Shown: in pieces, positions 29,705 through 38,225 of the stretch
Layout: every line of letters starts with the position of its first letter
Numbering within the stretch: the first letter of the stretch is position 1
Assembly (NCBI RefSeq): GCF_011046895.1
Contig: NZ_CP049250.1
Location: 124,001 to 188,000 of the forward strand
From: Rhizobium rhizoryzae
Lineage (GTDB): Bacteria; Pseudomonadota; Alphaproteobacteria; Rhizobiales; Rhizobiaceae
Direction: 5' to 3'
Length of the DNA: 64,000 bases
Notes under the pieces: model-generated
The model's database searches: none
Told to the model about the DNA's origin: nothing
What the model saw: the letters and a program-made list of their open reading frames with translations, nothing else
Position numbers and translations under genes: made by a program

Positions 29705-30457
29705 TCAGTGGCCGCCTGGGTGAACTGCATCGTTGAGGTACATGCATGTGAGTACCGCAAAGACGTAGGCCTGCAGGAAGGCTACGAGGAATTCCAGACC
29801 GGTCAGAGCGACCGTCATGATCAGGGGCAATGTCGCGCCACCGATACCGATTGCACCCAGGGTTCCAAGCGAAGCAACGAAGCCCGCGAACACCTTGAGG
29901 GTGATGTGTCCCGCCAGCATGTTGGCAAAAAGACGAACCGACAGCGAAATCGGACGGGACAGGAATGAGATGATTTCGATCGTGACGACCAGCGGCAGGA
30001 GCACGCCCGGAACACCGCTTGGCACGAAAACATTGAGGAAGTGCAGACCGTGCTTGTAGAAACCGTAGACGACAACAGTGCCGATGACGAACAGCGCCAG
30101 CGCGAAGGTGACGATGATCTGGCTGGTAACCGTGAAGAAGTACGGGAACATGCCGAGCAGGTTTGCCGTCAACACGAACATGAAGAGCGAGAAGACCATC
30201 GGGAAGAACTTCATCCCGTGGCTGCCCGCACCTTCGCGCAGCATGGAAGCAATGAACTCGTAGGAAAGCTCGGCAACCGACTGCGAACGACCCGGGATCA
30301 GGCCGCGATTGGCAGTCGAGAAGTAGAGAAAACCGGCAGCACAGGCAACCGTGGCGACCATAAACAGGGACGCATTGGTAAAGGAGAAATCGATACCACC
30401 AACTTCGATTGGCACGATCTTGAAGATCTGGAACTGATGCGTCGGGTCGTTCGCCAC
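29705..30457 (-). CDS. atpB: ATP synthase Fo subunit a
   Basis: A 250-residue, multi-helix subunit a that provides the proton half-channels. The essential arginine lies in [15 protein letters not shown] near residue 172. The N-terminus ([20 protein letters not shown]) is typical of rhizobial proteins. It lies between atpI and atpE in the Fo operon. Confidence 0.97.
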   Translation of the reverse strand: MANDPTHQFQIFKIVPIEVGGIDFSFTNASLFMVATVACAAGFLYFSTANRGLIPGRSQSVAELSYEFIASMLREGAGSHGMKFFPMVFSLFMFVLTANLLGMFPYFFTVTSQIIVTFALALFVIGTVVVYGFYKHGLHFLNVFVPSGVPGVLLPLVVTIEIISFLSRPISLSVRLFANMLAGHITLKVFAGFVASLGTLGAIGIGGATLPLIMTVALTGLEFLVAFLQAYVFAVLTCMYLNDAVHPGGH

Positions 30458-30518
30458 CGCTCTACCTTTTCTTTCCTCATGGCCGCCGCAATTGGCAGCT
30501 AGCCTCTAAATCCGAGCC

Positions 30519-30875
30519 TTAGCGCTTGTGGCTCGGATCATCGCCGCGAGAAACACCCGGATCCGGGGTTGCGACCATGCCCATGGCACGAAGCACGTTC
30601 AGCACTCCGGCACAGAAACCGAGAAGAAGAAGTATGATCATCCCCCAAGGCGTCGTGCCGACAAAACGGTCGATCAGATAGCCAAGCATGGCGCCAACAG
30701 CGATGGCGGCAATGAATTCGGAAGAAATCTTCAACCCGAGAGCCATTCCCTTACGGCTTTCCTCGGATTGCTTTTCCTTCGCGGTTTCAATCGCCTCGCT
30801 GCGTTCCCTTGCCGCCAGTTTTGCGGAAAGAGCATCGCGTCGTTGCTCCAGACTATCGTCATCGTTGTCGGTCAT
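30519..30875 (-). CDS. atpI: ATP synthase protein I
   Basis: A 118-residue AtpI with a charged N-terminal helix and two membrane helices (ISSEFIAAIAVGAMLGYLIDRF and GMIILLLLGFCAGVLNVLRAM). AtpI assists c-ring assembly or cation supply. It is the first gene of the operon, with a strong promoter about 100 bases upstream. Confidence 0.9.
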   Translation of the reverse strand: MTDNDDDSLEQRRDALSAKLAARERSEAIETAKEKQSEESRKGMALGLKISSEFIAAIAVGAMLGYLIDRFVGTTPWGMIILLLLGFCAGVLNVLRAMGMVATPDPGVSRGDDPSHKR

Positions 30876-30973
30876 GCGCCTCTCCCTGGCTTCAGCAGAC
30901 CGAATTTTCGGTCTTAAGCCTCTCTCGAAGCCTTGGGAAATAGCGCCTTCCGGCCCGTTTTGAAGTCGGGCGC

Positions 30974-31002
30974 AACATAGTTTTGCGCGCCCCCATAGTC
31001 AA
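30974..31002 (-). promoter_or_regulatory. atp operon promoter
   Basis: On the minus strand TTGACT (31002-30997) and TATGTT (30979-30974) are separated by exactly 17 bases. Transcription would start near 30967, about 90 bases before atpI. Confidence 0.7.
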
Positions 31003-31106
31003 GGCGTTAACCGACACTCATCCAGAACAAATTTATGACGAAAAATCAATTACTTGAGATTAAGAACGATTAGTACGTCCTGTGGAAGTCGCGGAATCGA
31101 CGGTCC

Positions 31107-32282
31107 TCAGCTCCACCCGCCGCCATAGGTGCGGTAGAAGACATGCAGTCCGATGCGGCCTACCTTTTTCATGGTGGGTGCCCAATTGGGACGGACATAG
31201 ACCGCATGATAGTGAGTTGCGGAACCGACTTCCTTCAACCATATCTTGCCGGCCGTGGTTGCCATGGCCACTTCACGTGCCATTTTCCAGTGTTCTTCCG
31301 AACGGATACGATCCTTGATGTTGTCACAGGCGAAAGAGAACTGGCAGCGGTTGCGCCAATCCTCGTTCTGGTAGACGACGCCGCAGATCGTCTTGGGATA
31401 AGCGGGATTGCGCACGCGATTGAGGATAACCTGAGCGACGGCCGCCTGGCCCTTCACCGATTCGCCGCGAGCCTCGAAGTAGATGCCGGATGCAAGGCAC
31501 TGTTGCTCCTGCGGGGAAAAGGCATCTGGCGGCAGGGGCGTTGCCGCCCATGCATGGTCCTCAGGTCCAATATCCGGGATGAAACGACCGTCATCCTTTT
31601 TTTCCGTCAGGATCGCATCGAAAGGCGATTGCCGTGCGTAGTCGGGCTTGGCAGGAGCATAGGCCGTGGCAAGGATATCGGCTCTCGGATTTGTAACGAG
31701 TTTTGCCACCATGGGTGAAAGACCGGCATCGGGTTTCTTTTCCTCCGAACGGCGGAAATAGAAGGCAGCGAGCTTCACCTCTTCGCTGGCCTTGGGCGCC
31801 TTGGCAAACGCAACCTGATCTTCGGCGCGGATGACGGGTGCGAGAAGCGAACTGCTTCGCTGCAGAATGGAGCCGGCACTGAAGGCCCGCGGCGGCAACA
31901 TGGGCACGACGGCCACCACTCTGCCCTTCTTCTGGGCGCGGTTCACCCGGTCTTCGTCGGGAATATGCTGATCTTCCTTCTTGCTCGCCACGATGGCAAT
32001 CTTCTGGCCGTTGGGCAGGCTGAAGCCAGCATCGGACACAATGCGGTCTTCACCCGGAGGGAAGGCAAGCTCTGCCGAATGGATAGACCCCGCAGGTGAT
32101 TTCGTCATCACCATGCGCCACTGCGCACCAGAGCGTTCAAATCCGGAGAGGAGATCACTCAGATCCCCGTGCGCGGGGAGGCTGGGGAATGACAACCAGG
32201 CCGCGAGACCAAAAAGGGTGGGGGCTGCCCAGCGGTCGGCAAGCGAAATCCGCTTTCGGGCGATATTTCTCAAACGCAGCAC
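31107..32282 (-). CDS. SleB-like cell wall hydrolase
   Basis: A 391-residue protein with an N-terminal membrane anchor or signal (about residues 20-40), a long unconserved middle part, and a C-terminal Hydrolase_2/SleB domain from about residue 275: CLASGIYFEARGESVKGQAAVAQVILNRV, then TICGVVYQNEDWRNRCQFSFACD and HYHAVYVRPNW. It probably cleaves peptidoglycan in the periplasm. I chose the GTG at 32282, seven bases after GGAG; a TTG at 32303 is possible. A MITE-like element ends (starts) only about 65 bases upstream of this start. Confidence 0.85.
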   Translation of the reverse strand: MLRLRNIARKRISLADRWAAPTLFGLAAWLSFPSLPAHGDLSDLLSGFERSGAQWRMVMTKSPAGSIHSAELAFPPGEDRIVSDAGFSLPNGQKIAIVASKKEDQHIPDEDRVNRAQKKGRVVAVVPMLPPRAFSAGSILQRSSSLLAPVIRAEDQVAFAKAPKASEEVKLAAFYFRRSEEKKPDAGLSPMVAKLVTNPRADILATAYAPAKPDYARQSPFDAILTEKKDDGRFIPDIGPEDHAWAATPLPPDAFSPQEQQCLASGIYFEARGESVKGQAAVAQVILNRVRNPAYPKTICGVVYQNEDWRNRCQFSFACDNIKDRIRSEEHWKMAREVAMATTAGKIWLKEVGSATHYHAVYVRPNWAPTMKKVGRIGLHVFYRTYGGGWS

Positions 32283-32347
32283 AAGACAACTCCAACACGT
32301 CAACTCTTGAGCGTGGAGAATCTAATATTAACCCTAATGGACGGTTA

Positions 32348-32616
32348 ATACCAAATGTCGATGATATGAACCGATTGCGTGGGACCGGAGACCTTCATCC
32401 GACGAGGAGCATACCGGAGAGCGATGCTCCTGCATCGGTCGAGGATTGCGACAAAGTCGGTGGAGGAAATCCGGCCCATCCAGAGGACCGGGCGCTTTTG
32501 GTCTTCGGACGTCGTCGAAAATCCGCGCCGGACCTTCAGGTCCGACTGTGGTTTTCTTCTCGCCGCAAACCCAAATCGCTCCGGCGCAATCGGTCCCTAT
32601 CATCGACATTTGGTAT
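32348..32616 (+). mobile_element. MITE-like element, copy 1 (269 bp)
   Basis: A non-coding element bounded by 32-bp terminal inverted repeats with two mismatches, each beginning ATACCAAATGTCGATGATA. Compared with the reverse complement of 56678-56946 it has identical length and only five substitutions. Both ends carry TA, which would fit a TA target duplication as made by IS630/Tc1-type transposases. Inside are short hairpins (GGAGCAT / ATGCTCC; GGACCT / AGGTCC). No transposase is encoded. It fills most of the gap between the SleB-like gene and kup. Confidence 0.85.
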
Positions 32617-32677
32617 GACCGATCAAAACGGTACGGTGGCGCTCACGCGGGTGTGACCTCCCGCGCATGAAACGCAA

Positions 32678-34591
32678 TTAGATGATGACGTGGGAACCCA
32701 GCTCTACCACACGGTTGGCAGGCAGATGGAAGTAATCAGAAGGATCCGTCGCGGTATTGGCCAGACCAATGAAGAGCCTGTCCTGCCACATGGGCATGCC
32801 TGATTCGGCATCCGGCACCAGCTTGCGGCGTCCGAGATAGAAGGACGTCGACATGATGTCGAACTTGATGCCGCATTTACGCAGGTAACCCAGAGCCTGC
32901 GACACGTTGTGAGACTGCATGAAGCCGTAACGCAGTTCGATGAGCGTGAAGCGCTCGTTGAGCTTTTCGACTGAGAACGAATTCTCCTGTGCCACGCGCG
33001 GCTTGTTGACCGTGCGAATGGTCAGGATCACGTTTCTCTCATGCAGCACATGGTTATGCTTGAGATTGTGCATCAAGGCGGCCGGCGCGGATTCCGGATC
33101 GCTGGTCAGGAAGATCGCCGTTCCCGGTACGCTGACAGGTGCATGCTTGCTCTTGTTTTCGATGGATTTCTCGATGGAGGTAGCAAAGCTTGTCAGCGGC
33201 ACATCGATGCGTTTGGTCTTCTCGCCCAGAATGAGTGTGCCACGCTTCCAGGTCCACATGATGATGGTGAAGCCAGCAGCCATCATGACCGGCACGTAGC
33301 CACCATCGTGGATCTTGAGCAAGTTTGCACCGAGGAACACGACTTCGAGTGCAAGAAGCGGCGCAAGTGCCAGGGCCGCGACCCAACGCGGCCAGCGCCA
33401 ACGGGCGCGAACGAATTCAAACGCCATAAGGGTGGTCACGACCATCGCACCCGTCACCGAAATACCATAGGCCGTGGCGAGCGCATCGGAACTTTCGAAG
33501 CCAAGAACGAGCGCGAGAACACCGATCAAGAGAACAAGATTGACGGCCGGCAGGAAGATCTGCCCGGTATTCGTTTCAGAGGTGAACAGGATCTGCATGC
33601 GCGGCAGATAGCCGAGATGAATCGCCTGCCGGACAAGCGAGAAGCCGCCGGTTATCACGGCTTGGCTGGCGATAATCGTCGCGGCTGTCGCGAGCAGGAC
33701 CATGGGCAGAAGCGCCCAGGAGGGGAACATCAGGTAGAACGGGTTCGATGCCGCTTCCGGGTTCTGCATGACCAGGGCTCCCTGCCCCAGATAGTTCAGT
33801 GTGAGCGCCGGAAAAACCAGAACGAACCAGGCCCACTGGATCGGGCGGCGTCCGAAATGGCCGAGGTCGGCGTAGAGCGCCTCGGCGCCCGTGACGGTCA
33901 GGAAGACCGCGCCCAGAACGACGATCCCGAGAAACCCCTCGTTGAACAGAAAGGTAACGGCATAAACCGGGTTGAAAGCATAGAGGATGCTGAGGTCATC
34001 GCTGATGTGCAGCACGCCCCCTAGCCCCATGGCGATGAACCAGAGAGCTGTAATCGGTCCAAAAAACCGAGAAACCTTGGCTGTGCCCTGAGACTGGATT
34101 GCGAACAGACCGATGAGAATGACGATCGAGATCGGCAGCACCCATTCGTCGAAGGCGGGCGTTACAAGTTTCAGCCCTTCCACCGCCGAGAGAACCGAGA
34201 GCGCCGGGGTGATCATGGCATCGCCGAGAAACAGCGCGGCACCGATGAGGCCCAGGATGATGAGCACCATCTTGTTTCCGCCGGCGGTCTTGATCAGCAT
34301 GGCCAGCAAAGACAGTGTTCCACCCTCGCCGTCGTTATCGGCGCGCAGCAGGAACAGGACATATTTGATCGTCACGATGATGGTGAGCGTCCAGATCATC
34401 AGGGAGATGATGCTGATGATCTCGACATTCGTCAGACCGTCGGCGGATACCGGCCGCAGCGCCTCGCGAAAGGCGTAGAGCGGACTGGTGCCGATGTCGC
34501 CATAAACGACGCCAATCGAACCCAGCGTGAGCGCCAGCATGTGCTTGAGGCTCTTGTCGTCGTGAACCTGTGCTTCAGTCTCGTGTGACAT
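32678..34591 (-). CDS. kup: Kup-type potassium uptake protein
   Basis: A 637-residue KUP/HAK transporter importing potassium with protons. The N-terminal signature [26 protein letters not shown] is diagnostic, followed by about twelve membrane helices up to residue 460 and a cytoplasmic C-terminal domain. Length is standard. It is followed on the same strand by no gene until the hydrolase; upstream is corA, whose stop is 16 bases before the kup start, so the two are probably co-transcribed. Confidence 0.95.
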   Translation of the reverse strand: MSHETEAQVHDDKSLKHMLALTLGSIGVVYGDIGTSPLYAFREALRPVSADGLTNVEIISIISLMIWTLTIIVTIKYVLFLLRADNDGEGGTLSLLAMLIKTAGGNKMVLIILGLIGAALFLGDAMITPALSVLSAVEGLKLVTPAFDEWVLPISIVILIGLFAIQSQGTAKVSRFFGPITALWFIAMGLGGVLHISDDLSILYAFNPVYAVTFLFNEGFLGIVVLGAVFLTVTGAEALYADLGHFGRRPIQWAWFVLVFPALTLNYLGQGALVMQNPEAASNPFYLMFPSWALLPMVLLATAATIIASQAVITGGFSLVRQAIHLGYLPRMQILFTSETNTGQIFLPAVNLVLLIGVLALVLGFESSDALATAYGISVTGAMVVTTLMAFEFVRARWRWPRWVAALALAPLLALEVVFLGANLLKIHDGGYVPVMMAAGFTIIMWTWKRGTLILGEKTKRIDVPLTSFATSIEKSIENKSKHAPVSVPGTAIFLTSDPESAPAALMHNLKHNHVLHERNVILTIRTVNKPRVAQENSFSVEKLNERFTLIELRYGFMQSHNVSQALGYLRKCGIKFDIMSTSFYLGRRKLVPDAESGMPMWQDRLFIGLANTATDPSDYFHLPANRVVELGSHVII

Positions 34592-34606
34592 CCGAAGATC
34601 TGGCCT

Positions 34607-35584
34607 TTAGAGCCAGCCTTTCCAGCGGAAGAAGAAAAAGGGAATGATGGCGGATAGCACCATGGCGAACAGGGCAAGCGGATAGCCCAGTTGCCAGGAC
34701 AGTTCCGGCATGTGTTGGAAATTCATGCCGTAGATCGATGCCACAAGCGTTGGCGGCAGGAAGACCACCGAGGCGATCGAGAAGATCTTGATGATGGCAT
34801 TCTGCTCGACATTGATCAGGCCCAGTGAAGCATCCAGAAGGAAGGCTATATTACCTGCCACGAAACTGGCATGCTCCGAAAGCGTCGTGACGTCCTGCGC
34901 GACCGTTGCACACAGTTTGCGTACGTCCTCGTCCTTCTGGATGACAGAGGCATTCTGCAAGAAGGTCAGCAGGCGAGAGAGCGAGCCGAGACTGTCACGC
35001 ACCTTTCCGACAAGGCGGTGAACCTCGGCGATTTCCGCCAACTTGCTTTCCAGGAATTTCGGTGGGCGCCGCTCGGTCCGTTCGCGAAAGATATCCGTGG
35101 CAAGGTGATCCACCCGAGACACTACGGTCTCCATGATTTCCGCCGTGCGATCCGCGATCGTCTCCAGAAGATGCGCGAGAAGGGTACGCCCGTTGCAGGT
35201 CTCCTCCGGTGCGCGGCCGAGGGCTGCGACAAAGAGGCTGAAGGACTTCGGGTCCGCGTAACGAACCGTGACAAGTCTGTCCGCCGTGAGAATGAATGCG
35301 ACGTCGGTGAGCTTGGAATCCTTGCTGTCTGCGCGCCATACCAGCGAACCGGTCATGTAGAGCGCACCGTTTTCGGCATAGAGCCGACTGGACGGCTCGA
35401 TATCCTTCAACTCGTCCCGGGTGGGGATCGAGATGCTGAGAAGCTGCTCGACAAACTGATCTTCCGCAGATGTCGGATGATGGAGATCAATCCATACGAC
35501 ATCGTCAGGAAGAAGGAATTCCGGCTTGTCGGGCGTCAGCTCGCTGACGGAACCGTTGGACAGGTAAGCGTTGATCAAGGGCAT
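34607..35584 (-). CDS. corA: CorA-family magnesium transporter
   Basis: A 325-residue CorA protein with a large cytoplasmic domain and two C-terminal membrane helices (IFSIASVVFLPPTLVASIYGMNF and YPLALFAMVLSAIIPFFFF). The GMN selectivity motif is present. It carries magnesium or other divalent cations. The ATG at 35584 has GGAG directly adjacent, in a leader with two predicted hairpins. It precedes kup by 16 bases. Confidence 0.94.
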   Translation of the reverse strand: MPLINAYLSNGSVSELTPDKPEFLLPDDVVWIDLHHPTSAEDQFVEQLLSISIPTRDELKDIEPSSRLYAENGALYMTGSLVWRADSKDSKLTDVAFILTADRLVTVRYADPKSFSLFVAALGRAPEETCNGRTLLAHLLETIADRTAEIMETVVSRVDHLATDIFRERTERRPPKFLESKLAEIAEVHRLVGKVRDSLGSLSRLLTFLQNASVIQKDEDVRKLCATVAQDVTTLSEHASFVAGNIAFLLDASLGLINVEQNAIIKIFSIASVVFLPPTLVASIYGMNFQHMPELSWQLGYPLALFAMVLSAIIPFFFFRWKGWL

Positions 35585-35588
35585 CTCC

Positions 35589-35691
35589 GTGCCGGTGCAT
35601 CATGCCCGGCACATTACAATAGTAGGACCTCAGTTCCGGTTCCCCGTCCCAAACGGGGGCGCGTATAAGACCTGCCCTTGGTAAATGCAAG
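35589..35691 (-). promoter_or_regulatory. corA promoter and structured leader
   Basis: On the minus strand TTGCAT (35691-35686) and TATACG (35668-35663) are 17 bases apart. The predicted leader of about 70 bases holds a CCCCG / CGGGG hairpin (35643-35659) and a 7-bp GTGCCGG / CCGGCAC hairpin (35589-35612) that abuts the ribosome binding site. Confidence 0.45.
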
Positions 35692-35716
35692 CAAAACGAA
35701 TCCTTGCTTGCATTTG
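35684..35716. repeat. 11-bp inverted repeat between mrp and corA
   Basis: AAATGCAAGCA and TGCTTGCATTT with an 11-base loop. It lies 30 bases past the mrp stop and overlaps the corA -35 box; it could be a weak terminator or an operator, since no clear T-run follows. Confidence 0.5.
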
Positions 35717-35746
35717 TATCAAACTGGAAACGTCGGCTTCGCAGAT

Positions 35747-36934
35747 TTATTCGAAGACGATGCTTGGGGCAGGCCTTGCCCGGCGCCCGGCCAATTGTTC
35801 CCAAACCTGGCGCGCGATACCCTTGTACACTTCAGCCGCGGCACCGTCAGGGTCCGCCACCACGACGGGCGTTCCCGCATCGGACTTCTCACGAATTTCC
35901 ATGGTGAGTGGCACTTCACCGAGGAAGGGAACGCCAATCCTCTCTGCCTCGGCGCGAGCGCCGCCATGGCCGAAAATATCGTAGCGCTTGCCCGTATCCG
36001 GCGCGAGAAAATAGCTCATGTTTTCAATGATGCCGAGAAGCGGAACTTCTACTTTCTTGAACATGGCAATGCCCTTGCGCGCATCGATCAGGGCGAGATC
36101 CTGCGGCGTCGACACGATGACGGCACCGGCAAGCGGTACCTGCTGCGCCATGGTCAACTGGGCGTCTCCCGTACCGGGCGGCATGTCGACGATCAGAACA
36201 TCGAGTTCGCCCCAGGCAACCTCGCGAAGCATTTGCAGAATGGCGGATTGCACCATCGGTCCGCGCCAGATCATGGCGGCATCCTCATCGACCAGGTAGC
36301 CGATCGACATGGATTTCAGGCCATAATTCTCCATGGGCACAATGATGCGATTGTCGATCTGTTTGGGCCGACCAGAGATCTTCAGCAGGCGTGGCACCGA
36401 TGGCCCGTAGATATCGGCATCCAGCAGGCCAACCTTCAGGCCGTTCGCCATCAGCCCCAGCGCCAGATTGACCGCGGTTGTGGACTTGCCGACGCCGCCC
36501 TTGCCGGATGCGACAGCGATGATGGCGCCGACACCGGGAACGCCAGCCTTCTGCGCTCGCCCGCCTTGCGCACCGTGTGAATGCCCGGCGTGAGAGTGGC
36601 CTGCATGGGAATGGCCTGCGTGGGAATTGCCTGGGCTCTGGGGCGGCACTGTTGCGGGCTTGGTAGCGGCGGCGGCTCCTGCCTTGCGGTCGGCCGTGAG
36701 TGTGACGAGTGCGCCCTTCACGCCCGGAATTGCCTTTACGGCCCGTTCGGCAGCTTGCCGCATGGGCTCCAGTTCTTCAGCACGTTCCGAAGGCACGCTG
36801 ATGGAGAAATAGACCTTGCCATCCGCGATGAAGACATCCGACACCATGTTGCGGGAGATGAGATCGCCTTCCAGATCCGGTCCGCGCACCTTGCGGAGTG
36901 TATCGATGACAAGATCCTTGTTTACTTCGGCCAT
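35747..36934 (-). CDS. Mrp/ApbC family iron-sulfur carrier ATPase
   Basis: A 395-residue Mrp protein: an N-terminal MIP18/DUF59 domain (residues 1-85), a linker with a His-rich repeat (GHSHAGHSHAGHSHAGHSH, about residues 102-120), then a P-loop NTPase with VASGKGGVGKSTTAVNLAL. It likely binds and transfers Fe-S clusters. The usual CPHC pair that follows NMSYF in many Mrp proteins reads LAPDT here, so the canonical cluster cysteines are absent. ATG at 36934. A single gene, upstream of corA. Confidence 0.93.
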   Translation of the reverse strand: MAEVNKDLVIDTLRKVRGPDLEGDLISRNMVSDVFIADGKVYFSISVPSERAEELEPMRQAAERAVKAIPGVKGALVTLTADRKAGAAAATKPATVPPQSPGNSHAGHSHAGHSHAGHSHGAQGGRAQKAGVPGVGAIIAVASGKGGVGKSTTAVNLALGLMANGLKVGLLDADIYGPSVPRLLKISGRPKQIDNRIIVPMENYGLKSMSIGYLVDEDAAMIWRGPMVQSAILQMLREVAWGELDVLIVDMPPGTGDAQLTMAQQVPLAGAVIVSTPQDLALIDARKGIAMFKKVEVPLLGIIENMSYFLAPDTGKRYDIFGHGGARAEAERIGVPFLGEVPLTMEIREKSDAGTPVVVADPDGAAAEVYKGIARQVWEQLAGRRARPAPSIVFE

Positions 36935-37325
36935 ACCCGCTCGCTCCTGCTGTCTCTCACCGGCTATTCCAGACCGATGATGTTATCGACTGCACATATA
37001 GTAAGCGCCGCGACGAAAGCGCAACCGCCAAGTACAGGTGTGCGACATGTGAGACAATCGGGCTATGACTGAAAACCAAAACGCCGGATGGCGCTGCTGC
37101 AGTTGCAAGACCGCGCTACGCCATCCGGCGGTTTTTTTGATCGCGCCTCTTTTGTGCGCTTTCCAGTCCCCTCTGGACCGCAGTCGAAGATGCACGAAGC
37201 GTGCCAAACCAGATTTCGAGGATGAAACTCCATTTATTGCGTAAAGGGCATGTGGGGAGCGGGATGAAAGAGTGCCGCTGCCGAAACTTTAAGCTACCTG
37301 TGAACCAGACGTCTGGGAATGCCTG
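36935..37325. other. Intergenic region with a bidirectional terminator-like hairpin
   Basis: 391 bases without a supported protein gene. The clear feature is the hairpin at 37082-37138 described separately. A 59-codon frame at 37065-37244 (starting MTENQNAGWRCCSCK) spans the hairpin but has no ribosome binding site. Confidence 0.5.
37082..37138 (+). terminator. Long-stem terminator or small-RNA 3' end
   Basis: A perfect 12-bp stem (CGCCGGATGGCG / CGCCATCCGGCG) encloses 25 bases and is followed by GTTTTTTT on the plus strand; on the minus strand it is followed by TTTTGG, so it may also end luxR transcripts. No plus-strand gene lies upstream, which raises the possibility of a short stand-alone RNA. 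Confidence 0.65.
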
Positions 37326-38075
37326 TCAGGCGATCAGATTGCCACGGATCGCCTTGGCGACAGCCTGCGTGCGGTTGACGGCGTCGAGCTTGCGGGTCGC
37401 GCGGTTGAGATAGTGGTTAACGGTGTGCTCCGACAGGCTCAGGATTTCTGCGATTTCCGCACTCGTCTTGCCGGCGGCTGTCCAGGTCAGGCATGCAAGT
37501 TCCCGATCGGCCAGCTTCTCGCTGACCCGGATATCCTGCGAGCGCAGATGCGCCAGTTGCTGATAGACATGGTTTAGGCAGTAAGAGAGCGCCATCATCT
37601 CATAGAGGGAAAAATCGACCCCCTGCCCGCAAAGGCCTGCCCAACCCCGCTTGCCGGATAGATCATGGACCGGGAACACCGCGCCGCTGTCCATTCCGAA
37701 ACGGGCGAACAGTTCCCTCACCGCCTGGCTACCACGTTCTTCGGCCATCTCCTCGAGGTCGAACTGGAAAGGCAGGACACTCGCGCGGATCCTATGGATG
37801 ACTGGACTGCTGCCTAAAAATTTGTCCTGATCGAAAAGGGCAATGAGTTCAGGAGGGCCGTTGGTGATGATGGAGCTTGCGGAAAGCTCGGTGACCGTGG
37901 GATCCGGCAGATCCGCGACGACAAAAGCACTGCAGTGAAACTGCTCGGAAAGCTGTCGCATCAGGCGAAAGATTTCAAACTGCGTTTTGATTTTCTCAAG
38001 CGCTGCCAGCCAATTGGCCACAAATGCCTGGTGGGCGGTGAAATCGGCAAATCCATCCATGGGCTGGTATCGCAT
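37326..38075 (-). CDS. LuxR-type regulator with divergent autoinducer domain
   Basis: A 249-residue regulator with an N-terminal autoinducer-binding-like domain (about residues 20-170) and a C-terminal LuxR helix-turn-helix (about 185-245: TAAGKTSAEIAEILSLSEHTVNHYLNRATRKL). Aligned with TraR, the ligand-pocket residues Trp57, Tyr61, Asp70 and Trp85 are Leu, Phe, Ser and Phe, so binding of a typical acyl-homoserine lactone is unlikely. No luxI-type synthase is nearby. An inverted repeat lies upstream at 38136-38154. Confidence 0.9.
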   Translation of the reverse strand: MRYQPMDGFADFTAHQAFVANWLAALEKIKTQFEIFRLMRQLSEQFHCSAFVVADLPDPTVTELSASSIITNGPPELIALFDQDKFLGSSPVIHRIRASVLPFQFDLEEMAEERGSQAVRELFARFGMDSGAVFPVHDLSGKRGWAGLCGQGVDFSLYEMMALSYCLNHVYQQLAHLRSQDIRVSEKLADRELACLTWTAAGKTSAEIAEILSLSEHTVNHYLNRATRKLDAVNRTQAVAKAIRGNLIA

Positions 38076-38135
38076 TTTCTCTGTATAGTTTCAGCACATC
38101 ATTGCATTAGCAATGAAAAATTAAACTAATACCGT

Positions 38136-38154
38136 GTATTCAATGGGTGAATAC
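38136..38154. promoter_or_regulatory. Candidate operator upstream of the LuxR gene
   Basis: A 19-base perfect inverted repeat, GTATTCA / TGAATAC with a 5-base centre, lies about 60 bases upstream of the luxR start in an AT-rich spacer. Position and symmetry suit a regulator-binding site. A second short hairpin (CATTGC / GCAATG) is nearby at about 38100. Confidence 0.5.
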
Positions 38155-38225
38155 GAAGTCTTTTTAATTTCTGATGTTCAGTACACAATTGTATTACAAA
38201 TATCGAGTCTCAATCTGAATCTTTA

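Noticed and set aside
32366..32620. 85-codon frame inside MITE copy 1, kept in copy 2
   Set aside because: Both strands stay open because the copies are nearly identical; there is no ribosome binding site, and composition is Arg/Ser/Pro-rich and shadow-like.
37065..37244. Possible Cys-rich leader peptide (MTENQNAGWRCCSCK) overlapping the hairpin
   Set aside because: It looks like an attenuator peptide, but there is no ribosome binding site and no downstream plus-strand gene to regulate.
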